Positions 52,794-62,181 of a DNA stretch of 64,000 bases are shown here, piece after piece. The notes beneath the pieces were generated by a model. That model was not told where the DNA came from. It made no database searches and saw only the letters and a list, made by a program, of their open reading frames with translations. Position numbers and translations under genes: made by a program. Positions within the stretch are counted from its first letter, which is position 1. The number at the start of each line of letters is the position of its first letter. The stretch comes from UBA4923 sp964606165 (GTDB lineage Bacteria > Bacillota > Clostridia > Saccharofermentanales > DTU023): assembly GCA_964606165.1 (NCBI GenBank), contig CAZSFQ010000004.1:1-64000 (forward strand). The letters run 5' to 3'.

Positions 52794-52934
52794 GCCAACG
52801 ACCAAGGCAGGATCATCAAACGACGGACACAGGAACACAAGGGATCCCCACCCGCCAAGCCAGGATGTAAATCCACAGGTACCATTCTTTTCCAAGACTC
52901 CTGTTTCAGCTAGAATAACAAGGTGAAAAAACCC

Positions 52935-54011
52935 ATGAAAGAACAGGCGGCCATGAAGCAGTCCTCCCCAATCCTTATCGTGACAACAAGGTCAGTCAAT
53001 CCCTGGAACAATCTTGCCCTTGAGGAGTACCTGATGGGCTGGTGTCATAGCGACTCGGATGACGATCCGCAAAGGCGCTATGGCGCTATCCTCTATCTTT
53101 GGCAGAACCAGCATACTGTGGTCATAGGACGCAACCAAAACGCCTGGGCCGAATGCCAGACCGGCGCCCTGGAAGAGGACGGGGGCTACCTGGCGCGAAG
53201 AAGTACCGGCGGCGGGGCTGTCTACCATGATCTGGGGAATTTGAATTTTTCCATCATTTTGCCGCGTTCGCGTTTCGATCTTGGCCGCAGCTTTGATGTC
53301 ATCCTCGAGGCCGTCCGCCATCTCGGTATTCAGGCTGAACGGTCGGGGCGAAATGATATTCTGATTGGTGATCGGAAATTCTCAGGCAATGCCTTCCGCT
53401 ATTTGCGGGGCGTGGCGCTCCACCATGGCACACTAATGGTCGACACCGACATTGAACCGCTCCTGCGCTACCTGACCGTTTCCGATCTTAAACTTCAATC
53501 ACGCGCCATCAAGTCAGTGCGTTCCCGTGTAATCAATCTGATCGAAGTAGAAAACGACCTGACACTTGCGGCCTTGTCGGAATCTGTAATTGATTCATTC
53601 GTGGCAGAGTATGGAGAGAATGCGGGGAAGGATAGGATGGATGCGGCGATGATCCCCCGCGACCAGGAGCTGGCTCGGCTTGAAGAAGATTACGCTTCAT
53701 GGAAATGGCGGTACGGCAGCACCATCAAATTCGATGCCCGGATCAAAACCGGAAGATTCCCCTGGGGACAGGCCGAGTTCTTGCTTGAGGTAGAGAAGGG
53801 GGTGATCGCGCAAGCCCTTATTTACAGTGATGCCCTGGACAGCGACTTCATAGGGCAGATCGCCGCTTCACTTGCGGGTGTCCGCTTTAACCCGCAAGAA
53901 ATCGCCGACCACGTCGCGGGCCTGGGAAAGGCAGACGACACAGTCGGCGAAATATCTCAGCCAACCATAGCGAACGACATGGCGCAGGTCATCCGCCAGC
54001 GGTTATTCTAG
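52935..54011 (+). CDS. lplA: Lipoate-protein ligase A
   Basis: Attaches lipoate to E2 and GcvH lipoyl domains through lipoyl-AMP. The 358-residue protein has the conserved RRSTGGGAVYHDLGN loop, the GRNDILIGDRKFSGNA segment with the catalytic Lys, and HHGTLMVDTD, followed by a C-terminal accessory domain. I start at ATG 52935, with AAGGTGA upstream; GTG 52923 overlaps that site. The last four bases overlap the end of the convergent ATPase gene. A lipoamide dehydrogenase gene begins at 63265, a functional but not adjacent partner. Confidence 0.92.
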   Translation: MKEQAAMKQSSPILIVTTRSVNPWNNLALEEYLMGWCHSDSDDDPQRRYGAILYLWQNQHTVVIGRNQNAWAECQTGALEEDGGYLARRSTGGGAVYHDLGNLNFSIILPRSRFDLGRSFDVILEAVRHLGIQAERSGRNDILIGDRKFSGNAFRYLRGVALHHGTLMVDTDIEPLLRYLTVSDLKLQSRAIKSVRSRVINLIEVENDLTLAALSESVIDSFVAEYGENAGKDRMDAAMIPRDQELARLEEDYASWKWRYGSTIKFDARIKTGRFPWGQAEFLLEVEKGVIAQALIYSDALDSDFIGQIAASLAGVRFNPQEIADHVAGLGKADDTVGEISQPTIANDMAQVIRQRLF

Positions 54012-56515
54012 TTTCGCGGCATCCAGACCAGGACCATGGCATTGACAACGACATTGCTCTTGAGCGGTTTAACCGTGGTTGTAATGATATCGTCCGCCGC
54101 TTTGTCATAGCGTTCACTCAGAGCCTTGATGTCTTTTTCCATGTCCTCGTTGAGCAGGGCCATTTGCTGCTCCACTCTTTCCATGGACTCCTCGGCCCGG
54201 CCGACATTGCCGGAGGATTTGCTGGCGCGCGACAAGCTCTTTGCCGCGGTCGCAGATTTGTAGACATTTGACTGGGAGACCAATGATTTTCCAAGAACCG
54301 CGCCGAGCGCCGCCGCGCCGAAAGAAATAGCCGACTGGACCTTGGCGTCCTTGGCCTGATCCTTGACCCGGTCAACACGCTCCTCCGCCTTGGCGATTCT
54401 TTCTTCGATGGCCAGACGTTTTTTGTCGTACTTGGCTTCAATTTCATCGCGCTCGATATCGCGCTGCTCACGCGCCGCCATATTGACCCGCGCGACAAAA
54501 TCGCGTTCCTCTTCGTCCAGCTCGGAAACAAGGCCGAGTTTCTTGTGCTCGCGGACCTCGACTGCCGACTCGCGCCATACCGTGTCAACCAAAGCACGCT
54601 GCCATGCGGTAAAACTTGTCTTCAGCTTGGCTTCCGGAGGCAGGTCCGCATAAATGGCACCCGCCGGCGGTTCTGTGTCAAGATCAGCCAAGGCCAGATC
54701 CAGGTCGAGCTTGTTATCCCACTCAACAGGGACGACACCGCCGCCCAAGGGTGTAAAGCGCGAAACATTCTCTGTATGCGAAATGTTTCTCTTATCGTCT
54801 TTGATGTAAACAGTCAGATAGCCGGCCAGGGTCGGTTTGTAAGTCTGACCTGGCGTTCCAGACAAATAACTGACGGGTATTCCAGAGGCAGCCTGCGGAG
54901 CCACTGATACCTGCTCGATGGGAGGCCCGGTCAAACCGGCAGCTGCCGGAGGCGGAACCGGAGCCGGGATTGGGGCTGGAATCCCTTCCTCACTTGACTT
55001 GGGGACGAAGGGTTCGGGCGTGCCTTCCGGAACAAAGAAGCCCTGATCGGGACCGGGTGGAACCGGTATCTGACTCGGTTCGGGGGCCGGTGCCGCCTGG
55101 GGCAGATAGCCCGACTGTGACACCAGAAGTCTGACCTGGTCGCGGGTCAGGGGCCCTGCCAGATAGGACATGGCAAACCTGGTCTGGAAAAGGATCGGTT
55201 CGCCGCCCCTGACCGGGCGCATGAGAAACTGCCGTTGCTGGAGTCCGGCGATCAGTTTGCCAAGTTCTGCGCGGCTGATGCCTTCAATAGATTCGTCTGC
55301 CATCCCTTCCAGCAATCGCGTCCGGTCCCTTTCCGTTGTCAGCCTGCCGACAAACCAGGTACCGACATTGGAAAGGCCTTTGTAGTCGATGTCCCCCGGG
55401 TTCTGCGTCGCAAGGACGATCCCCAGACCGTAGGCGCGGGCCGTCTTCAAGAGGGTCAGCAGCGGTTTTTTAGCAGGAGGGTTGGCGATGGGCGGGAAAT
55501 AACCGAATACCTCGTCCATATAGAACAAGGCACGCAGCGATGAGGTTCCCTGCTCCGTTCGCATCCAGGCAATCATACGGTTGAGAAGCAGGGTCACGAA
55601 GAACATGCGCTCCGCGTCAGCCAGGTGGGCGATCGAGAGAACCGAAACCTTGGGTTTTCCCTTGTCTGTATAGAGTAAAGAAGGAATATCGAAGGGCTCG
55701 CCGTCCATAAAGGCCTTGAAGGCTGGCGAAGCGATCAGGTTATTGAAACGGAAGGCCAGGGCCGTACGCTCCTTCTCTGGCAGGTAGGTTTCAATATCCA
55801 TAACGCCGATGGTCTTGATCGGCGGTTGGCTGATCCAGTGAATCAAGGTCGGAATGGTCAGGTCATAGCCGTCCTGCCATGTCTTCTGGATCAAGGTGGA
55901 CAAGAAGACGTGCTCTTTGCTCGAAACAGGGTCGGCGTCCTTGATGCCTACCAGATGCAAGAGGCTGGTAGCTGTCGTCGAGACAACTTCCTGAAGTACT
56001 TCCGCGTCTTCCATGGCGGCGGGCGCAGGTTTCCTGAACATACCCTCAAGCGACAGGGGCCTGCCGAACTGGCCGCCCGGTGTGTAGAGGGCAAACTCGG
56101 CGTTTTGGCGCAGGGCACGAATCCGTTCGCCGTCCTGCATGGAGTCGGCCAAACCTTTGCGCCAAATCTCTGCCTTTTTCGCCGCCAGCTCGCTGACAGT
56201 AATTCTCTCCGCTTCCGCTTCCTCCGGATGAACCCAGGGTTCAAAATCCTGGGGGCTCAAATCAGGGAAAGTAAGCAGCAGGTTTCCCATATCCCCCTTT
56301 GGGTCGACGATGATGGTCGGGATGCCATCCATGGCAGCCTCTTCGATCATATCGATGCCCAGACCCGTCTTCCCGCTGCCGGTCATACCGACGATCATGG
56401 CGTGTGTGACCAGGTCACGGGAATCGAAGAGCATAAAATCGGCTCGCCCGTCCCCGTCCAGATCCCTGTTTTCAGTGCCCAGGTAAAAGACACCAAGTTT
56501 TTCATACTGACTCAT
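54008..56515 (-). CDS. HerA/VirB4-like ATPase with C-terminal coiled coil
   Basis: An 835-residue ATPase of the FtsK-HerA superfamily. A short beta-rich N-terminus precedes Walker A GMTGSGKT near 43-50; VDPKGDMGN follows, and Walker B is LFYMDEVF near 330, with the ATQNPGD sensor after it. A Pro-rich linker (about 475-530) leads to a region of long charged coiled coil (about 660-740) and a Gly/Ala-rich segment. This matches free-standing DUF87-type proteins in actinobacteria and clostridia of unknown role. No NurA, Sir2 or other nuclease gene lies nearby, so a defence role is not supported. ATG 56515 follows GAGGAGGGG. thrC lies 82 bases upstream on the same strand. Confidence 0.82.
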   Translation of the reverse strand: MSQYEKLGVFYLGTENRDLDGDGRADFMLFDSRDLVTHAMIVGMTGSGKTGLGIDMIEEAAMDGIPTIIVDPKGDMGNLLLTFPDLSPQDFEPWVHPEEAEAERITVSELAAKKAEIWRKGLADSMQDGERIRALRQNAEFALYTPGGQFGRPLSLEGMFRKPAPAAMEDAEVLQEVVSTTATSLLHLVGIKDADPVSSKEHVFLSTLIQKTWQDGYDLTIPTLIHWISQPPIKTIGVMDIETYLPEKERTALAFRFNNLIASPAFKAFMDGEPFDIPSLLYTDKGKPKVSVLSIAHLADAERMFFVTLLLNRMIAWMRTEQGTSSLRALFYMDEVFGYFPPIANPPAKKPLLTLLKTARAYGLGIVLATQNPGDIDYKGLSNVGTWFVGRLTTERDRTRLLEGMADESIEGISRAELGKLIAGLQQRQFLMRPVRGGEPILFQTRFAMSYLAGPLTRDQVRLLVSQSGYLPQAAPAPEPSQIPVPPGPDQGFFVPEGTPEPFVPKSSEEGIPAPIPAPVPPPAAAGLTGPPIEQVSVAPQAASGIPVSYLSGTPGQTYKPTLAGYLTVYIKDDKRNISHTENVSRFTPLGGGVVPVEWDNKLDLDLALADLDTEPPAGAIYADLPPEAKLKTSFTAWQRALVDTVWRESAVEVREHKKLGLVSELDEEERDFVARVNMAAREQRDIERDEIEAKYDKKRLAIEERIAKAEERVDRVKDQAKDAKVQSAISFGAAALGAVLGKSLVSQSNVYKSATAAKSLSRASKSSGNVGRAEESMERVEQQMALLNEDMEKDIKALSERYDKAADDIITTTVKPLKSNVVVNAMVLVWMPRN

Positions 56516-56596
56516 GACAACCCCTCCTCACAGAAATGGTTTTGTTCCAATAGTCTAATAATCTCTTATTGCGGCCGGCTGTGTCCATAACATTTG

Positions 56597-57853
56597 TTAT
56601 GCAAACAGGCCGGTTTGTTCCAGTTCTTCCAAATCGGGGCGGCTTCTTATGGGTTCCCCCGCCGCCCTCAGCGCGTTAACCACATCTTTCAGGCCGCTGC
56701 CCGAGCAAATGCAGGTCACCGTTTCATCCGGTCTGATGATCCCCTGGCTGACTGCCTGTTCAACACCGGCATAGGAAGTAACGCCGGCCGGCTCACCAAA
56801 GACTCCTTCTTTTTCACCCATCTTTTTCATGGCGGCAAGAATGGCCTCATCGGGGACGGCGATCCAGGCACCCCTTGTCGCCGACACTGCGCGAAGCGCC
56901 TTGACGGGGTTGCGCGGGACGCCCACTGAAATCGAGTCAGCCAAGGTGTTTTCCGGCGTAGGTTTCAAGGGCGCCTTATCACGTGCCGCGTCGACAAAGG
57001 GTGAACAGCCGGTTGACTGCACGCCGAGGATCCGGGGAAGCCGGTCGATCAGGCCCAGTTCGTAAAGGTCCCGAAAACCGAGATAGACGCCGCCGATGGT
57101 ACATCCGTCCCCCACAGAAACTGCGACCCAGTCGGTCGGTTCAAAGCCGAGCTGCTCCGCGATCTCAAGTGAGACTGTCTTTTTCCCTTCCGCCATCACG
57201 GGATTGATACCGGCATTGCGGTTATACCAGCCATATTTGGCAATGGCCGCTTTCGACAGGTTGAAAGTCTCCCGGTAGTCACCCGCAACCGAGACAACAC
57301 GTGCACCGAAGACAAGCATCTGGGCCAGTTTGCCCTGAGGCGCCCTTTCCGGCACAAAGATGACCGTTTTCAGCCCGGCCCGCGCCGCATTGCCGGCACA
57401 GGAGGATGCCGCATTGCCGGTCGAAGAACAGGAAATTGTGTCATAGCCCAGCTCCAGTGCCTTGGCAACGGCGACGCCGCTGGCGCGGTCTTTCAGGGAG
57501 GCCGTCGGATTGAGACCGTCATCCTTGATGTAGAGCGCCTTGATCCCCAGTTCATGAACGAGTCGAAGGGAAGGATACAGGGGTGTCCACCCGACGCGCA
57601 GGAAGTCTTTATATTCCCGGTCTTCCAGTGGAAGCAAGGCCTTGTACCGCCACATGCTGTTGTCATGGTCATGACGCAGGCTTTCGCGGGACAGGGCTTG
57701 ACGGATGACATCGTAATCGTAATCGATATCGAGAATCCCGCTTTCGCCGCATTGCGGACAGGTCAGCATTTCTTCCCGGTAGGGGTAATGTCGTTTACAA
57801 ATAGTGCAGGTATAGCCTAGAAGATGGGGAACATTCGATTTGGTTTTGGGCAT
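56597..57853 (-). CDS. thrC: Threonine synthase
   Basis: PLP enzyme converting O-phosphohomoserine to threonine. The 418-residue protein has an N-terminal zinc ribbon (C16, C19, C32, C35), as in archaeal and some bacterial short threonine synthases, PLP Lys121 in NPTASLKDRASG, the SSTGNAASS phosphate loop and GDGCTIGGVYLGF. ATG 57853 follows AGGAG. It stands apart from hom and thrB, which are not in the window. A related cysteate-synthase-like activity cannot be excluded, but the overall match is good. Confidence 0.88.
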   Translation of the reverse strand: MPKTKSNVPHLLGYTCTICKRHYPYREEMLTCPQCGESGILDIDYDYDVIRQALSRESLRHDHDNSMWRYKALLPLEDREYKDFLRVGWTPLYPSLRLVHELGIKALYIKDDGLNPTASLKDRASGVAVAKALELGYDTISCSSTGNAASSCAGNAARAGLKTVIFVPERAPQGKLAQMLVFGARVVSVAGDYRETFNLSKAAIAKYGWYNRNAGINPVMAEGKKTVSLEIAEQLGFEPTDWVAVSVGDGCTIGGVYLGFRDLYELGLIDRLPRILGVQSTGCSPFVDAARDKAPLKPTPENTLADSISVGVPRNPVKALRAVSATRGAWIAVPDEAILAAMKKMGEKEGVFGEPAGVTSYAGVEQAVSQGIIRPDETVTCICSGSGLKDVVNALRAAGEPIRSRPDLEELEQTGLFA

Positions 57854-58015
57854 TTTAAACTCCTGTAACAGACTGAACGCCTGGTCGATTGTTATTAGTT
57901 TACCAAATAAAGACAGGAGGTGGCGGATTCATCAATGATCTGTGAATATTTCTGTTTTCCCGTCATTTTCTATGATAAGATACGAATTACAATAAACCTT
58001 TTGGAGGAAAAGGCT

Positions 58016-59218
58016 ATGCAACATTTCAAAAAGTGGATTGTTATTTTGCTCTGCGTCGCTTTTGTGGTAACACTGGTGGCGTGTGACAAAAAACCTGAAG
58101 AACCGGTTAAGACCGAACCTGAGAAGACGCAGGGTGAAGGGGAACCAACCGTGGCTCCGCCTCCGCCTGAGGACGAAAACGGTGTGACATTTGAGAACAT
58201 CAAGCTTGGCTTTGTTCATATTACTGACCCGAGCGACATGGGCTACACCTATAACCATGACCTGGGTACCCAGAAAATGGCAAAAGAGCTCGGGCTGAGA
58301 GATGATCAGATCGTCAACAAGTTCAATACCCCTGAGGACGCCGAATGTGAAGCGGCGCTCAGAGAGCTGGTGGAGCAAGGCTGTCATATCATCTTTGCGA
58401 CCAGCTTCGGCTTTGAGAACTATGTCATGGCTGTCGCGGCAGAATTTCCCGATGTCGAGTTCTGCCACGCTTCCGGTTACCAGTGCGCCCTGAGCGATAT
58501 GCCCAATGCCCACAACTATTTCGGCAAGATCTACCAGGCGCGTTTCCTGTCCGGCATCGCCGCCGGCCTGAAAACGGAGACCAACCTGCTCGGCTACGTC
58601 AATGCCTATCCCTTCGCTGAGTGCATCCAGGGATACTCGGGATTCTACCTCGGCGCCAAGAGCGTCAACCCCGACGTCAAAATGCTGGTTATGAATACCT
58701 TCTCCTGGAACGATCCGCCCGAGGAAGCAAAGGCGGCGAAAGCCCTGATCGAGAAGGGCTGCGACGTGATCGGCCAGCACTGTGACTCCACCGCGCCGGC
58801 GACAGCCGCTGAAGCGGAAGGCGTCTTCCACGTCGGTTACAACTCCGACATGATCGACGCTGCCCCGAACGCGACACTTACGTCTGCCATTTGGGACTGG
58901 TCGCGTTACCTGGTCCTGGCGGTCTCCAACTATGTCGAAGGCAAGGCCATCCCCAAAGATTGGGGCGAGGGCCTGGCTGAGGGCGCTGTCGATATCTCCA
59001 GGCTGAACGAGGCGCTGGTCGCCGACGGAACAGCGGAAGCGATTGAAGCGGCCCGCGCCAAAATCCTCTCGGGAGACTGGGATGTCTTCACCGGCCCCCT
59101 GGTCAACAACAAGGGTGAAGAGGTCGTCAAAGAAGGTGAAACCTACGTCGAACCTGCTTCCTCACCCCAGTGGGATCATATCCTCGAGGGCGTCACGGAA
59201 CTCAACCCGATGGATTAA
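58016..59218 (+). CDS. BMP-family nucleoside-binding lipoprotein
   Basis: Substrate-binding protein of a purine-nucleoside ABC importer (BmpA/NupN type), 400 residues. The lipobox LVAC at 20-23 gives a lipid-modified Cys23, followed by a Pro/Glu-rich linker of about 35 residues and the periplasmic-binding fold. LGFVHITDPSDMGYTYNHD and the NYFGKIYQARFLSGIAAG block are BMP marks. ATG 58016 has GGAGG upstream. The ATPase and two permeases follow, separated by a hairpin. Nucleoside specificity is inferred from family. Confidence 0.9.
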   Translation: MQHFKKWIVILLCVAFVVTLVACDKKPEEPVKTEPEKTQGEGEPTVAPPPPEDENGVTFENIKLGFVHITDPSDMGYTYNHDLGTQKMAKELGLRDDQIVNKFNTPEDAECEAALRELVEQGCHIIFATSFGFENYVMAVAAEFPDVEFCHASGYQCALSDMPNAHNYFGKIYQARFLSGIAAGLKTETNLLGYVNAYPFAECIQGYSGFYLGAKSVNPDVKMLVMNTFSWNDPPEEAKAAKALIEKGCDVIGQHCDSTAPATAAEAEGVFHVGYNSDMIDAAPNATLTSAIWDWSRYLVLAVSNYVEGKAIPKDWGEGLAEGAVDISRLNEALVADGTAEAIEAARAKILSGDWDVFTGPLVNNKGEEVVKEGETYVEPASSPQWDHILEGVTELNPMD

Positions 59219-59234
59219 TTTTTCAACCATCATC

Positions 59235-59266
59235 CCGGGGGCAGACTACGCGTTGTTTGCCCCCGG
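59235..59266 (+). other. Hairpin between binding-protein and ATPase genes
   Basis: CCGGGGGCA / TGCCCCCGG, a 9-bp stem with a 14-base loop, 16 bases after the binding-protein stop. No T-tract follows. Such stems often stabilise the upstream message so that binding protein is made in excess of the transporter. Confidence 0.55.
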
Positions 59267-59401
59267 AGCAATCAACTGCCGCAATGTGGGCGCGCCTCTA
59301 CCCGACGGGCAGATGCATCAAAACGATCCGCATTGTGGCTGTTTTTTAGATAGCAGGATAGAGAGCGGTCAGACCGTTCCCCACTCCGAGTGGAGGAGAG
59401 T

Positions 59402-60976
59402 ATGCAAGTGATGCAAAGACCTGTCGCCGATCACGTCGTCGAGATGTCTCATGTCTGTAAGAATTTTGGAGCAGTTGAAGCACTGAAAGATGTGCACCTT
59501 GAGTTGAGGAGAGGAGAGATTCTCTCTTTGCTGGGAGAAAACGGCAGCGGCAAGACAACCCTGATGAACGTCCTCTCCGGCATTTACTTTCCCGATCTGG
59601 GAGAAATCCGTATCAACGGCACCCCCGTCGCCATCTGTGAACCCAAAGACGCCTTTGCCCTCAACATCGGCATGGTGCACCAGCACTACAAGCTGGTCGA
59701 GGTCTTTACCGCGGCAGAGAACATCGTTCTGGGCCTGCCGGGCGGAACCACCGTCAACCGCCGCGCTCTGGCAAGGCACGTCAAGGAGATTGCTGACCGT
59801 TACGGCTTTCACATCGACCCCAATAAAAAGGTCTACGATATGTCAATCTCCGAAAAACAGACGGTCGAAATCATTAAGGCGCTCTACCGCGGCGCTGACA
59901 TCCTGATCCTGGACGAACCGACGGCTGTCCTGACCCCGCAGGAAACAGAAAAGCTCTTTGAAATCCTGCGGGCCATGAAAAAGGACGATAAGTCGATTAT
60001 TCTCATTACACATAAATTGAATGAGGTGCTGGCGGTGTCCGACCGGGTCACGGTCCTCCGCAAGGGCGAGTACATTGACACTGTCGAAACCAAGGACGCG
60101 ACCGTCCAGTCCCTGACCGACATGATGGTCGGCCGGTCCGTTTCCCTTGAAATTGACCGGCCCGTAATCGGCGACAAAAAGCCCGTCCTCCGTGTCACTT
60201 CCCTGACCTGCCTGACGCCGGACAAAACAAGGGCGCTCGAAGATGTCACTTTTGAGGCCTTCGGCGGAGAAATTCTGGGCATTGCGGGTATTACCGGCAG
60301 TGGCCAGCGGGAACTTTGCGAGGCGATCACGGGTTTGTACCCTGTCGCAGGCGGCGCTATTTTATACAAGGGTTTCGTCAATGGTTTTGAGGTCGAGGAA
60401 AATATCGTCGGCAAATCACCCAACGAGATCGTAAGAAAGGGAGTCGCCCTGGCATTCGTTCCTGAAGACCGGCTTGGCATGGGCTTGGTTCCGTCCCTTG
60501 ACATGGTCGATAACATCATGCTGAAGAGCTACAAAAAGAAAAAGAGCTTCCTGGTCGACCGCAAGACCCCGCAAAAAGTAGCCGAACGGCTTGTGGATGA
60601 GCTGGAGATCGTTACGCCTGATGTCTTCACCCCCATACGCAAGTTATCCGGCGGCAACGTGCAAAAGATCCTGGTCGGCCGGGAGATAGACTCCAGTCCC
60701 CGGCTTCTGATTGTGGCCTATCCGGTGCGGGGCCTGGACATCAATTCTTCCTACACTATTTACAGGCTGCTCAATGAGCAAAAAGAAAGAGGTGTCGCCG
60801 TCATTTTCATCGGCGAAGATCTGGATGTTTTGATGGAAATTTCAGACCGTTTGCTCGTTTTGAGCGGCGGGCGTGTCATGGGGGTCGTCGATCCGAGAAG
60901 GACCACGAAGCAGGCAATCGGCCTCATGATGCTTGGACACGAACATGATGAAAAGGAAGGAGCTGCCGCCGTATGA
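59402..60976 (+). CDS. Nucleoside ABC importer ATPase, two nucleotide-binding domains
   Basis: A 524-residue double-ABC ATPase of the NupO/RbsA layout. The first domain has Walker A GENGSGKT at 45-52, a signature-region MSISEKQTVEIIKAL and Walker B ILILDEPTAVLTPQE. The second has the degenerate P-loop GITGSGQRELCEAI and LSGGNVQKILVGREI, with YPVRGLD in the D-loop region. One active and one degenerate site is normal for the family. ATG 59402 follows GGAGGAG; GTG 59390 precedes that site and is rejected. Overlaps the next permease gene by four bases. Confidence 0.92.
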   Translation: MQVMQRPVADHVVEMSHVCKNFGAVEALKDVHLELRRGEILSLLGENGSGKTTLMNVLSGIYFPDLGEIRINGTPVAICEPKDAFALNIGMVHQHYKLVEVFTAAENIVLGLPGGTTVNRRALARHVKEIADRYGFHIDPNKKVYDMSISEKQTVEIIKALYRGADILILDEPTAVLTPQETEKLFEILRAMKKDDKSIILITHKLNEVLAVSDRVTVLRKGEYIDTVETKDATVQSLTDMMVGRSVSLEIDRPVIGDKKPVLRVTSLTCLTPDKTRALEDVTFEAFGGEILGIAGITGSGQRELCEAITGLYPVAGGAILYKGFVNGFEVEENIVGKSPNEIVRKGVALAFVPEDRLGMGLVPSLDMVDNIMLKSYKKKKSFLVDRKTPQKVAERLVDELEIVTPDVFTPIRKLSGGNVQKILVGREIDSSPRLLIVAYPVRGLDINSSYTIYRLLNEQKERGVAVIFIGEDLDVLMEISDRLLVLSGGRVMGVVDPRRTTKQAIGLMMLGHEHDEKEGAAAV

Positions 60977-62181
60977 CAGATCCCGAAACCAAAGACGTAC
61001 TCACACAGGACAAGCCTGAAGAGATCTGTCCGCCAGCGCATGAACCGCTGGTATGTGTAATCAAGGAGCCTTTTGTACGGGTCGCCAAGCGGGGTGTCGT
61101 CTCAAAGCGGCAAAAGATCCTGGTCTATTTGGTCGGTTTCGTCCTGGCCATCCTGGTGGGGGCCCTCCTCCTCGTCCTGATCGGGAAGAACCCGATCAAT
61201 GCATACGTCAACATGGCGACCGGCTCCTTCGGCACCAAGACGTCAGCAGCTGAAACTTTCAGGCTTGCCGTCCCCTTGCTGATCGCGGGTGTCGCCATCG
61301 CCTTCGCATTCAAGATGAGGTTTTGGAACATCGGCGGTGAAGGTCAGATACTGGCCGGCGCCATTTTCATGTCGCATGTTGTCGTGTCCGTTATCCACAG
61401 CGGTGCTCAAATCGGCGCCATCCCTCTTCATATTCTATTGATCGTGGCTGCCATCACCGGCGGGGCCTTTTTTGGCTTTCTGCCTGCTCTTTTCAAGACC
61501 AGGTGGGGCACCAACGAAACCCTCTTCACCCTCATGCTGAACTACATCGCCATCGAATACATCAACTACTTAAAGAATCTTAGCAAATGGAAACCCCCCC
61601 GGACTACTTTCCCCAAGATCATCAACTTCAAGGATTCTTTAAGCCAGATCGTGCTGCCAAAAGTCTTTGGCGTGCATATCGGCTGGATATTTGCCCTTGC
61701 TCTGGCCTTTCTTGCCTACCTCTATCTCAAAAAAACCAAGCACGGCTATGAGATCTCAGTCATTGGGGACTCGCTCAACACGGCCCGTTACGCGGGCATG
61801 AGCACCAGCTGGGTTCAGATCCGCACCCTGCTCATCTCGGGTGCCCTGTGCGGGCTGGCCGGTTACTTCCAAGTGGCAGGCGCCGACTACACCCTGACGG
61901 AAACGACAGCAGGAGGTGTGGGCTTCACCGCCATTATTGTGGCCTGGATGGCCAAGCTTAATCCCTTCATTATGATTCCCGTGTCGATTTTTATCGCCAT
62001 GCTGAAAAAGGGATCCCTTGCCATCCAGTCGACCATGAAAATTCCCGCATCCGCGGCCGACCTGCTGACAGGGATTATCCTCTTCTTCATGCTGGGATGT
62101 GAATTGTTCCTTGAATACAAACTGGTATTCCGCCACAGCCAGACAGAGATCGAGGAGATGATTGAGGAGGTCCTGGCATGA
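60973..62181 (+). CDS. Nucleoside ABC importer permease 1
   Basis: A 402-residue permease of the BPD_transp_2 family (NupP type). The N-terminal 50 residues are hydrophilic and cytoplasmic, an extension longer than usual, followed by about eight or nine transmembrane segments. The KMRFWNIGGEGQILAGA loop and KTRWGTNETLFTLMLNYIA are typical of the nucleoside branch. ATG overlaps the ATPase stop, and its own stop overlaps the second permease start, both as ATGA. Confidence 0.92.
   Translation: MTDPETKDVLTQDKPEEICPPAHEPLVCVIKEPFVRVAKRGVVSKRQKILVYLVGFVLAILVGALLLVLIGKNPINAYVNMATGSFGTKTSAAETFRLAVPLLIAGVAIAFAFKMRFWNIGGEGQILAGAIFMSHVVVSVIHSGAQIGAIPLHILLIVAAITGGAFFGFLPALFKTRWGTNETLFTLMLNYIAIEYINYLKNLSKWKPPRTTFPKIINFKDSLSQIVLPKVFGVHIGWIFALALAFLAYLYLKKTKHGYEISVIGDSLNTARYAGMSTSWVQIRTLLISGALCGLAGYFQVAGADYTLTETTAGGVGFTAIIVAWMAKLNPFIMIPVSIFIAMLKKGSLAIQSTMKIPASAADLLTGIILFFMLGCELFLEYKLVFRHSQTEIEEMIEEVLA

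Larger units (their letters stand above)
50745..52868 (+). repeat. Tandem duplication, unit 2
   Basis: Second direct-repeat unit, beginning a few bases after the end of unit 1. It carries its own promoter, leader, gene and terminator. The leader gained about 30 bases before the start codon relative to unit 1. Confidence 0.85.

Noticed and set aside
54008..56515. HerA-like ATPase as part of a phage-defence system
   Set aside because: No nuclease, Sir2, DUF4297 or other effector is adjacent; neighbours are lipoate ligase and threonine synthase.
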